Assembly (NCBI RefSeq): GCF_016654005.1
Contig: NZ_JAEPWN010000002.1
Location: 310,001-374,000, forward strand
DNA: 64,000 nucleotides
DNA from: Brevundimonas nasdae
Lineage (GTDB): Bacteria > Pseudomonadota > Alphaproteobacteria > Caulobacterales > Caulobacteraceae
Direction of reading: 5' to 3'
Shown: piece by piece, positions 29,484 through 38,425 of the stretch
How positions within the stretch are numbered: the stretch's first letter is position 1
Layout of the letters: each line of letters begins with the position of its first letter
The notes under the pieces: model-generated
What the model was told of the DNA's origin: nothing
The model's input: only the letters and a program-made list of their open reading frames with translations
The model's database searches: none
Program-made: the position numbers and the translations under genes

Positions 29484-30284
29484 ATGACTGACCAGTTGCA
29501 GCAAGGCAGGGCAATAGAATCTGACGACAATGGCGACAGGAAGCGGGCGAGGCCGACCAATTTCCCGGTTGCCAGATCTGAGGGATTTCATCTTGCCAAA
29601 CGGCTGACTGAGTATTTTTCGGTCGTCACCGCCGCATCGTTCGCCCTGTCAATATTTGCAAATCAGGCGGTATTTGATCGCTGGGGTCTGAACTTCCTCC
29701 AACTCGCAACGATCACTGACGTCGTAATGTCGGGACTATCGCTTCTCTTCTTCACTATTCCGCTGGCCATGGCGCTTCTGGCCGCCTGGGTCATCGGCGG
29801 CCTTGGAGGGCGTTGGCGTTGGATTGGCCGGATTGCGTTCATCATCGCCGCCCTTATTTTCGCCCTCGGCCTTTTGGGACTAGCCCAAGGCGAAGCCGAC
29901 CAGGGCGCAGCGGCCGCGGTGTCTTCAAGCGGCCTGGTGCTGGTCGGTCTGCTCGGTCAGCCCGCGCTGCGTTTTCGCACGAAAAAGAGCCTGCGCGCCG
30001 GCATCGCAGCCATCGCCGCCGCTCTCCTCGCCGTTGTGACCCTGGCCCAGACAGTCGCATACACCGTGAAGAGGTATGAGGTGCGCGGCTATTCCGCCGA
30101 CGCCCAGCTCTATCTTCAGTCCGCGATCCCTTCCTGCAAAGGTCGCGCACTGTGGGTTGGCGAGCGCGCCGTAGTGCTCGACTGCAGCGAGCGCAGCGCC
30201 CCCCGCAGCATCAGCGTCATCTTTGGACAACAGGATCGTCTCTACCGCGCTGTGGCGCCGCAACGGGATGGCGAAGTCCGCTAG
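29484..30284 (+). CDS. Multi-span membrane protein, hypothetical
   Basis: 266 residues. After a charged 40-residue cytoplasmic start come about five hydrophobic segments (VVTAASFALSIFA; DVVMSGLSLLFFTIPLAMALLAAWVIG; RIAFIIAALIFALGLLGLA; AVSSSGLVLVGLLG; AGIAAIAAALLAVVTLAQTV), then a periplasmic-type domain of about 75 residues with two Cys (PSCKGRALWVG, VLDCSER) that may form a disulfide. GGGGAAATC precedes ATG 29484. No family recognised; probably lineage-specific. Confidence 0.75.
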   Translation: MTDQLQQGRAIESDDNGDRKRARPTNFPVARSEGFHLAKRLTEYFSVVTAASFALSIFANQAVFDRWGLNFLQLATITDVVMSGLSLLFFTIPLAMALLAAWVIGGLGGRWRWIGRIAFIIAALIFALGLLGLAQGEADQGAAAAVSSSGLVLVGLLGQPALRFRTKKSLRAGIAAIAAALLAVVTLAQTVAYTVKRYEVRGYSADAQLYLQSAIPSCKGRALWVGERAVVLDCSERSAPRSISVIFGQQDRLYRAVAPQRDGEVR

Positions 30285-30388
30285 CCCCTAACTGGCGTTA
30301 GGGCCGCGGCGACGTAGAGCCTCCCGGGCCGAAGAGCCCAGCGCACCGTTCCAACCTTAGCGTAGATCGAAACGGCCGCCCGTCGGCC

Positions 30389-30751
30389 TCACGCCGCCTG
30401 CTGAGATCCTGACAGGCCCTGCATCATCATGCGGTTGATGTCGATCAGGTCCTGAAAGCTCTCTTCCCCGCGCATCACCGCCGAGGAATGGCGGTTCACG
30501 AACAGGCTGAGCGAGATGATCTGGGCGCGCATGGATTTGCCCAGCACATTGCCGGGGTCGCTGCAGTCGTTGGCCAGCACCGACCAGAGGCGGCGGTTCC
30601 AGTCCAGGGCGTCGATGCGCGTCGCGATATCGGTCGCATCGACGCTGGCGGCATGAACAAGCGCGCGCGTCACCTGGCCGAACAGCCGGTATTCCAGGTC
30701 GCGAGGGGTCTCAGCCCTGGTCGCCGCTGCGGTGTACGCTTGAAGCGACAT
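30389..30751 (-). CDS. flaF: Flagellar biosynthesis regulator FlaF
   Basis: 120 residues of the FlaF family: [30 protein letters not shown], then [15 protein letters not shown] and [16 protein letters not shown]. In Caulobacter FlaF is needed for flagellin synthesis and opposes FlbT, which destabilises flagellin mRNA. Its start lies 41 bases inside flbT, with AAGGTG seven bases before the ATG, so the two proteins are made from one message with coupled translation. Confidence 0.93.
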   Translation of the reverse strand: MSLQAYTAAATRAETPRDLEYRLFGQVTRALVHAASVDATDIATRIDALDWNRRLWSVLANDCSDPGNVLGKSMRAQIISLSLFVNRHSSAVMRGEESFQDLIDINRMMMQGLSGSQQAA

Positions 30752-31133
30752 CCAACACCTTTTCTTCGTAGTCGACGATCTTACGGGCGGCCATCAGGGC
30801 CTTGTAGTATTCGCGCGCCAGCACGTGACGCGACACCGAGACGCATTCGGCCAGGATGTCGGTGTTGCGCGTGGCGCCCATGAATTCGCTCAGGCGCAGG
30901 GCCAGCTCATCGTGGAATTTGGCGGCGCCCGCCTCATCCAGATACATCATCATGATCGGGAAATATATGCGGCGTCCGGGCGTGTTCACGTCCTCGACCT
31001 GCATGATGTCTTTCTCGCGCAGGACGCTGGCTTTGTTCTGCAGAACCAGCACGCCGCGCCGGTCGCCGTTCTGGACGACAGCGCCGTTGAGCACGAACTT
31101 TTCGCCCGGCTTCAGAGATAGTTTCAAAGCCAT
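30711..31133 (-). CDS. flbT: Flagellin mRNA regulator FlbT
   Basis: 140 residues: [58 protein letters not shown] and [19 protein letters not shown] are family hallmarks. FlbT binds the flagellin mRNA leader in Caulobacter and promotes its decay until the hook is complete. It is first in the flbT-flaF pair. No flagellin gene lies in the window, unlike the Caulobacter locus. Confidence 0.95.
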   Translation of the reverse strand: MALKLSLKPGEKFVLNGAVVQNGDRRGVLVLQNKASVLREKDIMQVEDVNTPGRRIYFPIMMMYLDEAGAAKFHDELALRLSEFMGATRNTDILAECVSVSRHVLAREYYKALMAARKIVDYEEKVLDVASSVHRSGDQG

Positions 31134-31212
31134 GGATGGCGGCCCTCACGACCTGGCTTAAGTCGCCCCCGGTTTAGGGCCGCCAGAACGAATCCACCTT
31201 AAACAGACAGGG

Positions 31213-31220
31213 TTAACCAT
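31213..31220 (+). promoter_or_regulatory. Candidate CtrA half-site
   Basis: TTAACCAT, a motif reported for CtrA in Caulobacter, lies in the divergent gap between flbT (start 31133) and the acidic-protein gene (start 31292), about 80 bases from each. A second TTAA is at 31197, but the spacing is not the standard seven. Weak evidence. Confidence 0.3.
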
Positions 31221-31291
31221 CTCTTGTCTAACAGCTACGCTGGAACGCCGCGGGCGGACGACACGTTTCCTCAACAGGAGAGGAACACGCC

Positions 31292-31717
31292 ATGTCGGAC
31301 AATGACTATCAGGACGATCAGGAACAGTCGGAGACCTTCGACGAGACCCATCTGGACGATGAAGGCGACGGCGATTTCCTGCTGGACGAGGCCGATCAGG
31401 TTCTGGACGTGACCCAGGCCGACGGCGACGCGGACGAAGAACCGTTCGACGAAGACGATATCGAGCTGGACGATCAGCTCGCTCTGGACGGCATCGAGGC
31501 GGAGGCCGACGCCCTGCTGGGCGTGGACGGCGAACGCCGCAACCAGTCGGACGCCGCCAGCAATGACCTGCGCGGGCCGGAGGAGGTCGAACTGGTCTAT
31601 TCCGGCCTGATGGAGAACGAGCGCGGCGCCCAGGCCAGCGCGGCCCACTGGGAATCAAAACGCCTGTCGGACGACGACATCGAGGACCTGGGCTACGGCC
31701 CCGACGAAACACCCTAA
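31292..31717 (+). CDS. Very acidic hypothetical protein
   Basis: 141 residues with runs of Asp and Glu (EETFDETHLDDEGDGDF-like first half; PFDEDDIELDDQLALDG) and a less acidic end (LVYSGLMENERGAQASAAHWESKRLSDDDIEDLGYGP). Probably cytoplasmic and partly disordered. AGGAGAGG precedes ATG 31292. It is 25 bases before a stress-type small protein and likely cotranscribed with it. No family recognised. Confidence 0.75.
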   Translation: MSDNDYQDDQEQSETFDETHLDDEGDGDFLLDEADQVLDVTQADGDADEEPFDEDDIELDDQLALDGIEAEADALLGVDGERRNQSDAASNDLRGPEEVELVYSGLMENERGAQASAAHWESKRLSDDDIEDLGYGPDETP

Positions 31718-31742
31718 CAACCCACCTAAAAGGAGACGAACC

Positions 31743-31937
31743 ATGGATTCCCACACCAAACGCGACTCCAACCAGGACACGCCCCACGCCTCGCGCACCA
31801 AGGATGAAGGCGGCAAACCGGACCAGTTGAACGAGGAAACCCGCAAGTGCGAAAGCCGCCAGGAGGCCCTTCTTGACGAAGGCATCGAAGAAACCTTCCC
31901 GGCCAGCGACCCCGTATCGGCCAAACGGATCACCTGA
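31743..31937 (+). CDS. Small hydrophilic protein with a C-terminal ETFPASDP motif
   Basis: 64 residues, highly charged, ending in LLDEGIEETFPASDPVSAKR. This ETFPASDP tail recurs in small proteobacterial proteins of unknown function that I associate with general stress genes; that link is recall, not shown here. AAAAGGAGACGAACC before ATG 31743 is an excellent ribosome site. One Cys in the centre. Second gene after the acidic protein. Confidence 0.78.
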   Translation: MDSHTKRDSNQDTPHASRTKDEGGKPDQLNEETRKCESRQEALLDEGIEETFPASDPVSAKRIT

Positions 31938-31999
31938 TCGCTGTTCAGGATCGTTTTGATCCGCTACCCACTCCGCTGAAACAGACGGAGTGGGTTTGC

Positions 32000-32860
32000 A
32001 TGAGCCGTTTCGAAGGCACCGACCGCTATATCGCCACCAATGACCTGAAGGTCGCGGTCAACGCCGCTGTGGCGCTGGAACGCCCGCTGCTGATCAAGGG
32101 TGAGCCCGGCACCGGCAAGACGGTCCTGGCCTATGAGATCGCCAAGGCCTTCGACGCCCCCCTGATCACCTGGCACGTCAAATCCACAACCAAGGCGCAT
32201 AACGGCCTGTACGAATATGACGCCGTCAGCCGCCTGCGCGACAGCCAACTGGGCGACGAGCGGGTCCACGACGTCCGCAACTATCTGAAAAAGGGCAAGC
32301 TGTGGGAGGCCTTCACCGCCCCCGTTCGCCCCGTGCTGCTGATCGACGAGATCGACAAGGCCGACATCGAGTTCCCCAACGACCTGCTGCAGGAACTCGA
32401 CCGGATGGAGTTCTATGTTCAGGAGACGGACGAGACGATCCGGGCCGAGGTGCGCCCCATCGTCATCATCACCTCGAACAACGAAAAGGAGCTGCCCGAC
32501 GCCTTCCTGCGCCGCTGCTTCTTCCACTACATCCGCTTCCCCGACGCCGAGACCCTGTCGTCCATCGTCGACGTCCACTTCCCCGGCATCAAGCCGCGCC
32601 TGGTGTCGGAGGCGCTGAAGACCTTCTACGAAATCCGCGACACGCCGGGCCTGAAGAAAAAGCCGTCCACATCCGAACTGCTGGACTGGCTCAAGCTGCT
32701 GCTGGTCGAAGACATCGACCCCGAGACCCTGCGCGAAAAGACGCCGAACAAGCTGATCCCGCCCCTGCATGGCGCCCTGCTGAAGAACGAACAGGACATC
32801 CATCTGTTCGAGCGCCTGGCCTTCCTGGGCCGTCGCGAAGGCGGTCGTCCCGGCGCCTGA
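32000..32860 (+). CDS. MoxR-family AAA+ ATPase
   Basis: 286 residues with Walker A (IKGEPGTGKTVLA), Walker B (VLLIDEIDKAD), sensor 1 (IIITSNNEKELPDAF) and arginine finger region (LRRCFFHYIRFP). MoxR ATPases act as chaperones that insert metals or cofactors, usually with a von Willebrand A partner encoded next to them. Here the next gene is an unrelated lipoprotein and no VWA protein is in the window, so the partner must be elsewhere or missing. Confidence 0.92.
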   Translation: MSRFEGTDRYIATNDLKVAVNAAVALERPLLIKGEPGTGKTVLAYEIAKAFDAPLITWHVKSTTKAHNGLYEYDAVSRLRDSQLGDERVHDVRNYLKKGKLWEAFTAPVRPVLLIDEIDKADIEFPNDLLQELDRMEFYVQETDETIRAEVRPIVIITSNNEKELPDAFLRRCFFHYIRFPDAETLSSIVDVHFPGIKPRLVSEALKTFYEIRDTPGLKKKPSTSELLDWLKLLLVEDIDPETLREKTPNKLIPPLHGALLKNEQDIHLFERLAFLGRREGGRPGA

Positions 32861-32933
32861 AACACGCAAATCCGCCCCCGGCATTACCGCGATTTCACTG
32901 GATCGAACGTCGTTCAAGCGCGAAATAGCAACC

Positions 32934-33734
32934 ATGGACGTCACCAAACCGACTCGTCTTCTGATCCCCGCCCTGATGACCCTGGGGCTGGCGGCCGGTC
33001 TGACCGCCTGCGACGGTGAAAACTCGATCCGCATCACCGCGACCACCACCAATTCGGACGCCAAGGGCGTGCTGAAGGTGGTCGATACGCTGAAATGCCC
33101 GGACGCGGTCGGCGTGCTGACCCGCAAGGGCTCGGCCGACCCCGGCGGCGGCTCTTGCACCTATGGCGGGCCGCGCGGCGCTGAAGTGGTCCTGTACCTG
33201 GCGCGTCTGGACGGCAAAACCGCGCCCGAGGTGCTGCGCGACTACGAAACCCGCCTGTCGGCCGACATCCCCAACGCCAACGCCCGCGCCAACGTCCGGG
33301 TCGCCGACAATGGCTCGAACGACGCTTCGGTCCAGGCGCCGGGCGTGAACATTCAGGCCAAGGGCGAGGACGCAACCGTCAGCCTGCCGGGACTGCACAT
33401 CGAGACCAAGGGCGACAACGCCACGGTCCGCATCGGCGGCATCAACATCGCGGCCAAGGATGGTCAGGGCAAACGCGCCGAAGCCCCCATCGTGGACATC
33501 GACGCCCACGGCGACCGGACCCTGGTCCGCACCCAGGCGCCGGGCGAGGCCACCCGCATGACCTTCGTTCTGGCCGACGACTCGGGGGACACCGGCCCCT
33601 GGCGCCGGGTCGGCTTTGAGGCCCGCGGCCCCGCCGGCGGCCCTCTGGTCATCGCCACTGTCCGCACCAAGGCCCGTGACGAGGGCGTGTTCGAGGCCGC
33701 CAAGGATCTGGTGACCCAGAACGTCGGCGAATAG
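32934..33734 (+). CDS. Lipoprotein with three 16-residue repeats, hypothetical
   Basis: 266 residues. Lipobox LTAC at Cys26 predicts an envelope lipoprotein. The N-terminal domain has two further Cys (LKCPD, SCTYGG). Residues 130-177 hold three repeats of about 16 residues: DASVQAPGVNIQAKGE, DATVSLPGLHIETKGD, NATVRIGGINIAAKDG, a pattern fitting stacked beta strands. A beta-rich C-terminal domain follows (TRMTFVLADDSGDTGPWRRVGFEA). Family not recognised. It follows the MoxR gene by 73 bases. Confidence 0.75.
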   Translation: MDVTKPTRLLIPALMTLGLAAGLTACDGENSIRITATTTNSDAKGVLKVVDTLKCPDAVGVLTRKGSADPGGGSCTYGGPRGAEVVLYLARLDGKTAPEVLRDYETRLSADIPNANARANVRVADNGSNDASVQAPGVNIQAKGEDATVSLPGLHIETKGDNATVRIGGINIAAKDGQGKRAEAPIVDIDAHGDRTLVRTQAPGEATRMTFVLADDSGDTGPWRRVGFEARGPAGGPLVIATVRTKARDEGVFEAAKDLVTQNVGE

Positions 33735-33824
33735 AGGGTTTTCCACTCCAAAAGGGCGTCTTGCCTTGATCCTGTCCCCTGTTTGCGTCACCTGACCGAC
33801 CCGAAAGCGAACAGGATCGAACCA

Positions 33825-34466
33825 TTGGCCGAGCGCCCCAGGAAGAAAAACGAACCCCGCGCCTGGCAGCGGATGCTGTCCGGCCGTCGCCTGGACCTGC
33901 TCGACCCCTCGCCCTTCGACATCGAGATCGAGGACATCGCCCACGGCCTGGCGCGCGTCGCCCGGTGGAACGGACAGACCATCGGCGAACACGCCTTCTC
34001 GGTCGCCCAGCACAGCGTCGTGGTCGAAGAGATCGCCGCCCACATCAAGCCGGGCCTGGATCCGAAATGGCGTCTCGCCGCCCTGCTGCACGACGCCTCT
34101 GAATATGTGATCGGCGACATGATCTCGCCGTTCAAGGCGGCGCTGGGCTCGGGTTACAAGGACTTCGAGGCGCGGCTTGAGGCGGCCATCCACGTTCGCT
34201 ACGGCCTGCCGCCCAAGACGCCGCAGACGATCAAGACCCTGATCAAGAAGGCCGACAAGGCCTGCGCCTTCTTCGAGGCCACACAGTTGGCGGGCTTCAC
34301 CGAAAAGGAATCGCTCGGCTTTTTCGGCGCCCCGCCCGAAGGCTACAGCCTGACCATCAAGCCCCTGCCCGCCTCCCAGGCCCAGACGCTCTATCTCGAG
34401 CGCTATAATGTGTTGGCCAAGGCGGTCGGACTGATCCCCGCCGACGACGCCTGGCACACGGAATAG
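33825..34466 (+). CDS. HD-domain phosphohydrolase (YfbR-like)
   Basis: About 213 residues. Metal-binding His/Asp set of the HD superfamily: IGEHAFSVAQHSVVV (His), AALLHDASEYVIGD (His-Asp) and IKKADKACAFFEA (Asp). Closest in build to YfbR-type 5'-deoxynucleotidases. No ATG fits the conserved N-terminus; TTG 33825 has AGGA eight bases upstream. It ends four bases before the next gene, so the two are likely one operon. Confidence 0.85.
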   Translation: MAERPRKKNEPRAWQRMLSGRRLDLLDPSPFDIEIEDIAHGLARVARWNGQTIGEHAFSVAQHSVVVEEIAAHIKPGLDPKWRLAALLHDASEYVIGDMISPFKAALGSGYKDFEARLEAAIHVRYGLPPKTPQTIKTLIKKADKACAFFEATQLAGFTEKESLGFFGAPPEGYSLTIKPLPASQAQTLYLERYNVLAKAVGLIPADDAWHTE

Positions 34467-34469
34467 ATC

Positions 34470-35411
34470 ATGGCGGGCTCGGCGGAACAGGGCGTGCGGA
34501 TCGGCCTGTCGGTCGTCGTCATGACGCTCAGGGACCGCCGGGCCGTCGTCCTGACCACGGCGGGCGAAGATGGCGCCCGCGCCCTGCCCTTCGGCCCGTT
34601 CGATCCGGCGCGCGACCGCACGTTCGAGCGCGCCCTCAGGGACTTTGTGACCGACCAGACGGGTTTCCCGCTGGGGTTCGTCGAACAGCTCTACACCTTC
34701 GGCGACGCGGGCCGCGCCTCGCCCCGCGCCACCCCCGGCCCGGACCAGAAGCGCGAAGTCTCAGTCGGCTATCTGGCCCTGACGCCCGACGCCGCAGAGG
34801 GCCAGACCCACGACTCGCGTTGGGACGCGCTGTTCGACTTCTTCCCGTGGGAGGACCGTCGCGCCGTCGATCCCGCCCTGAACGCTTACATCAGCGAGGG
34901 CCTGACCGCCTGGGCCGCCGGCGACGCCCAGCGCCTGGCCCGCGCCCGCGCCCTGTTCGCCCTGACGCCCGAACACCGCTGGAACGAGGAGCGGGTGCTG
35001 GAGCGCCATGAGCTGCTTTACGAGGCGCGCCTGGTCGCCGAGGCTTTCCGCGACCGCGACGCGGCGGCGCCCGCAGACACCGCAGGCCGCCCGATGACCT
35101 CAGATCACCGCCGCATCCTGGCCACCGGCCTGGGACGGCTGCGCAGCAAGCTGAAATACCGCCCGGTCCTGTTCGAACTGACGCCCGGCGCCTTCACCCT
35201 GTCCGAGCTTCAGGCCGCCGCAGAGGCCGTGTCCGGCCTGACCCTGCACAAACAGAACTTCCGGCGCGGGGTCGAGCGCACGGGCCTGGTCGAACCGACC
35301 GGACACGTCACTTCGGCCACCGGCGGCCGCCCCGCCGAACTGTTTCGATTCAAGGGCGTGGACCCTCAAACCGGCGCGGCGCCGGGCCTGTCATTGCCCG
35401 CACAAAGATAG
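34470..35411 (+). CDS. NrtR-like Nudix regulator of NAD metabolism
   Basis: 313 residues. The N-terminal Nudix-type fold (RIGLSVVVMTLRDRRAVVLT ... FERALRDFVTDQTGFPLGFVEQLYTFGD) lacks the full GxnExnREUxEExGU box, so it likely senses rather than cleaves. The C-terminal winged helix (LTPGAFTLSELQAAAEAVSGL, then KQNFRRGVERTGLVEPTG) matches NrtR. NrtR repressors bind ADP-ribose and control NAD genes; pncB lies 22 kb away in this window. Follows the HD gene by three bases. Confidence 0.82.
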   Translation: MAGSAEQGVRIGLSVVVMTLRDRRAVVLTTAGEDGARALPFGPFDPARDRTFERALRDFVTDQTGFPLGFVEQLYTFGDAGRASPRATPGPDQKREVSVGYLALTPDAAEGQTHDSRWDALFDFFPWEDRRAVDPALNAYISEGLTAWAAGDAQRLARARALFALTPEHRWNEERVLERHELLYEARLVAEAFRDRDAAAPADTAGRPMTSDHRRILATGLGRLRSKLKYRPVLFELTPGAFTLSELQAAAEAVSGLTLHKQNFRRGVERTGLVEPTGHVTSATGGRPAELFRFKGVDPQTGAAPGLSLPAQR

Positions 35412-35497
35412 TTCGGATTTCTTTCAAGAACGGGTTGCGATACGCCACGGCTCCGATTAGAGAAGCCCCTCGCTCGACCAAGCGACTTGAACACCGC

Positions 35498-35587
<90 letters not shown>

Positions 35588-35681
35588 TTCAACCAATCCC
35601 GTAAAACTGATCGCCGCACCACCGTCCGCGCGGCCTCTCGCCCAGCGTCGCAGGCAAGGTTGAGCGTGCGCTGTTTCATAT

Positions 35682-35713
35682 GAAAACGGGCCGCGCAGTC
35701 GTCTGCGCGGCCC
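35682..35713 (-). terminator. Terminator of the GH3 glucosidase gene
   Basis: Eleven-base stem GGGCCGCGCAG (35688-35698)/CTGCGCGGCCC (35703-35713), TCGT loop; on the minus strand TTTTC follows. About 25 bases after the GH3 stop. Confidence 0.8.
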
Positions 35714-35738
35714 GTCTCATGTCAGAATCTGCTGCGGC

Positions 35739-38231
35739 TTAAGTCGGGCAGCGGGTCTCGGTCTGGCTGGCGTCCAGCTTGATCTCGGAGACCGAGATGG
35801 TCAGCGAGCCGGGCGTGGCCAGATGGAAGGGCACCTCGACGCGGGACAGGTCGCCGCCGTCGGTGCGGAAGCAGGTCAGCGGGATGCGCGCGACCTGCCA
35901 GCGGGCGGCCGGGGCCAACTTCAGCAGATTAGTCACATCGACCGCCCCGCCGCCCAGCGACAGACGCACCGTATCACTGGGCGCCGCGTCGATGCGGTAG
36001 CGGAAGCTGAGCGCCACCGCGCCATTGGCCTGACGGATCAGGTCGACCGGCGTGCCCCAGATCTCGACGCTGGCGGGACCCGTTCCGGCATAGGCGAACT
36101 GCTGGCCGCTTTCCTGCGCCAGATCGTCGATGGGGCGCGAGGTGACGCCGCTGCGCGGGCTGGAGGCGGACTTGGCCGTGCCGGGGCGCGTCTGGCCGCC
36201 TGCATCGTTCAGCAGCAGACCCCACGGCGACACGAACCGGCCATCGACGAAATAGCGGTCCAGATTGGCCGCTGCGACGGCGACGCCGCTATCCTCGGAC
36301 AGACGCCCGACCCGCGCAGGATGGGCGTAGCTGAGGCCATAGCCATAGGCGAACTGCGGGTCATAGCCGGGCTGGCCGACATTCAACGGCTCGCCCTTGG
36401 CGTCCTTGGGCCAGCTGAATGACAGCTTGCCGGTGAAGTCGTGGCGGGGCTTGCCCGCACGGTCGCCGATCAGCAGGTCGGCGACCCCCGCCCCTTCCGT
36501 GCCCGGCAGCCAGGCGGCGACGAAGGCGTCGGACTGGTTGATCTCAGGATTTGTCCACATCGGGCGGCCCGACAGGAAGACCGAGACGGTCGGAATGCCC
36601 GCCGCCTTCAGGCGCTTCAACGTCTCCAGCGGCGCGGTCGGCACATAGGCCAGATTGTCGACGTCGCCCTGGAACTCTGCATAGGGGCTCTCGCCGAAGA
36701 CGACGATGGCCACATCCGGCTTGGTCGTGAACGATCCGTCGGCGCTGAGGGCCGCAGTACCGCCCGACTGGCTGACGGCCTCATTGATACCCGCCCAGAT
36801 CGACTGGCCCTGCGGGAAGTCGGCGTTGGTGTTGCCCGTGCCCTGCCAGCTCAGGGTCCAGCCGCCCGAGGCCTGGCCGATGTCATCGGCGGCGGTTCCG
36901 GCGACCAGAACCCGTGCATTGGCGCGGATCGGCAGGACGCCTTCATTCTTCAGCAGAACCAGCGACTTGCGCACCGCTTCACGCGCCAAGGCGCGGTGGG
37001 CGGGCGAGGCCAGCTCTTCGAACCGGCCTTCGACGGGGCGTTCGGCGTTGAACAGGCCGGCCTTGACCTTGGCCGTCAGGATGCGGCGCACGGCGTCTTC
37101 GATGCGGGCGGCGGGGATTTCGCCCGAGCGCGCCTGCGCCAGAGTGCTGGCGTACAGCGGCTTCCAGCTGTCGGGCGCCATCAGCATGTCGATGCCCGCA
37201 TTGACCGCCAGCGCACAGCTTTCGTTGGTGCAGCCCGGCAGTTGGCCGTGGGCGTTCCAGTCCGAGACGACGAACCCCTTGAAGCCCAGCGGCCCGTGCA
37301 GCACGTCGCGCAGCAGGGTGTCGTTGCCCGAATGCTTGTATCCGTTCCAGCTGGAGAAGCTGGCCATGATGGACAGAACGCCCGCATCGATCGCCTGGAC
37401 ATAGCCGCCCAGGTGGATGTCGATCAGCTCCTGCTCCGTGCCGGTGAAATCACCCTGGTCTTTTCCTCCGTTGGTCCCGCCGTCAGCCAGGAAGTGTTTG
37501 GCCGAGCCCGCGATATGGCCGGGCGCCAGCGGCTGACCGGCGACCAGCGGACCTTGCAGGCCCAGGGTCATCGGCCCGGCATAGGCGCGCTGCACCTCCG
37601 GGTTCTCGGCATAGCCCTCATAGGTGCGGCCCCAGCGGTCGTCGCGCGGCACGGCCAGCGTCGGGCCGAACGTCCAGTCGGCGCCGGTCACGGCGACTTC
37701 CAGCGCGGTGGCCACGCCGATGCGGTGGATCAGGTCAGGATCGCGCGCGGCGCCCAGGCCGATGTTGTGCGGGAAGATGGTCGCGCCCGGCACATTGTTG
37801 TGCCCGTGAACGGCGTCGATGCCGTAGATCAGCGGGATCACCGTGCCGCCGCGCGCGGCGTTGGCGGCGCGGAAGGCCTGGGCCAGCTCCAGCCATTTCG
37901 GCGGCGCGGCCTTGTCGTCGCCCCACGGGCCGGAGCTGCCGCCCGCCAGGATCGAGCCCAGCGGATAGGTCTTCAGGTCTTCCGGCGTGATCGAGGAGAT
38001 GTCCGCCTGGATCAGCTGCCCCACCTTCTCCTCCAGCGTCATGCGCCGGATCAGGTCGGTGACGAAGGCGTCGGTCTGGGCGTCGCTGATGGCGTCCGGC
38101 GTGGCGGCGCGCGGCCAGATGGCGGGATTGGCGCGGGCGGCCTCGGGCACCGGAATGGTCTGGGCCAGCACCGAAGAGGCGCCGCCCAGGGCGATCGTCA
38201 GGGCAATCAGGGAAGCGGCTGTGCGACGCAT
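35739..38231 (-). CDS. Secreted glycoside hydrolase family 3 beta-glucosidase
   Basis: 830 residues with a signal peptide (ASLIALTIALGGASSVLAQ). GH3 N-terminal barrel, with the nucleophile Asp in FKGFVVSDWNAHGQLPG and the binding motif KHFLADGGTNGGKDQG; a second alpha/beta domain (LVLLKNEGVLPI, VVFGESPYAEFQGD); and a C-terminal beta domain seen in exo-glucanases such as ExoP. It releases glucose from beta-glucans in the periplasm or outside. GAGGAATATTC before ATG 38231 fixes the start. A LacI-type operator lies about 180 bases upstream. Confidence 0.94.
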   Translation of the reverse strand: MRRTAASLIALTIALGGASSVLAQTIPVPEAARANPAIWPRAATPDAISDAQTDAFVTDLIRRMTLEEKVGQLIQADISSITPEDLKTYPLGSILAGGSSGPWGDDKAAPPKWLELAQAFRAANAARGGTVIPLIYGIDAVHGHNNVPGATIFPHNIGLGAARDPDLIHRIGVATALEVAVTGADWTFGPTLAVPRDDRWGRTYEGYAENPEVQRAYAGPMTLGLQGPLVAGQPLAPGHIAGSAKHFLADGGTNGGKDQGDFTGTEQELIDIHLGGYVQAIDAGVLSIMASFSSWNGYKHSGNDTLLRDVLHGPLGFKGFVVSDWNAHGQLPGCTNESCALAVNAGIDMLMAPDSWKPLYASTLAQARSGEIPAARIEDAVRRILTAKVKAGLFNAERPVEGRFEELASPAHRALAREAVRKSLVLLKNEGVLPIRANARVLVAGTAADDIGQASGGWTLSWQGTGNTNADFPQGQSIWAGINEAVSQSGGTAALSADGSFTTKPDVAIVVFGESPYAEFQGDVDNLAYVPTAPLETLKRLKAAGIPTVSVFLSGRPMWTNPEINQSDAFVAAWLPGTEGAGVADLLIGDRAGKPRHDFTGKLSFSWPKDAKGEPLNVGQPGYDPQFAYGYGLSYAHPARVGRLSEDSGVAVAAANLDRYFVDGRFVSPWGLLLNDAGGQTRPGTAKSASSPRSGVTSRPIDDLAQESGQQFAYAGTGPASVEIWGTPVDLIRQANGAVALSFRYRIDAAPSDTVRLSLGGGAVDVTNLLKLAPAARWQVARIPLTCFRTDGGDLSRVEVPFHLATPGSLTISVSEIKLDASQTETRCPT

Positions 38232-38407
38232 GAATATTCCTCGTGTTTCAGAACGAGGACGTGCGGACTGTGTCGGAAGGCACAGGCCCGCAGCGGCGGA
38301 ATGCTCCCATCCCTGCCCGACCACGCGGCGCGTCTGCTCCCGAGCGATCGATCCGCCGCCCTTACCTTTACGATAAGGGCGGCGAACGGGGGTATCGTCA
38401 AGCGATT

Positions 38408-38425
38408 TTTGAGAACGTTCTCAAA
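38408..38425. promoter_or_regulatory. Perfect 18-base palindrome, LacI-family operator type
   Basis: TTTGAGAACGTTCTCAAA reads the same on both strands and fits the LacI/GalR consensus TGNNANCGNTNNCA. It lies upstream of the GH3 glucosidase gene and is likely the site of a sugar-responsive repressor encoded elsewhere. Confidence 0.75.

Noticed and set aside
32895..34457. 520-residue antisense frame over the lipoprotein and HD genes
   Set aside because: It spans two well-supported genes on the other strand and reads as low-complexity Gly/Ala/Val/Asp sequence.
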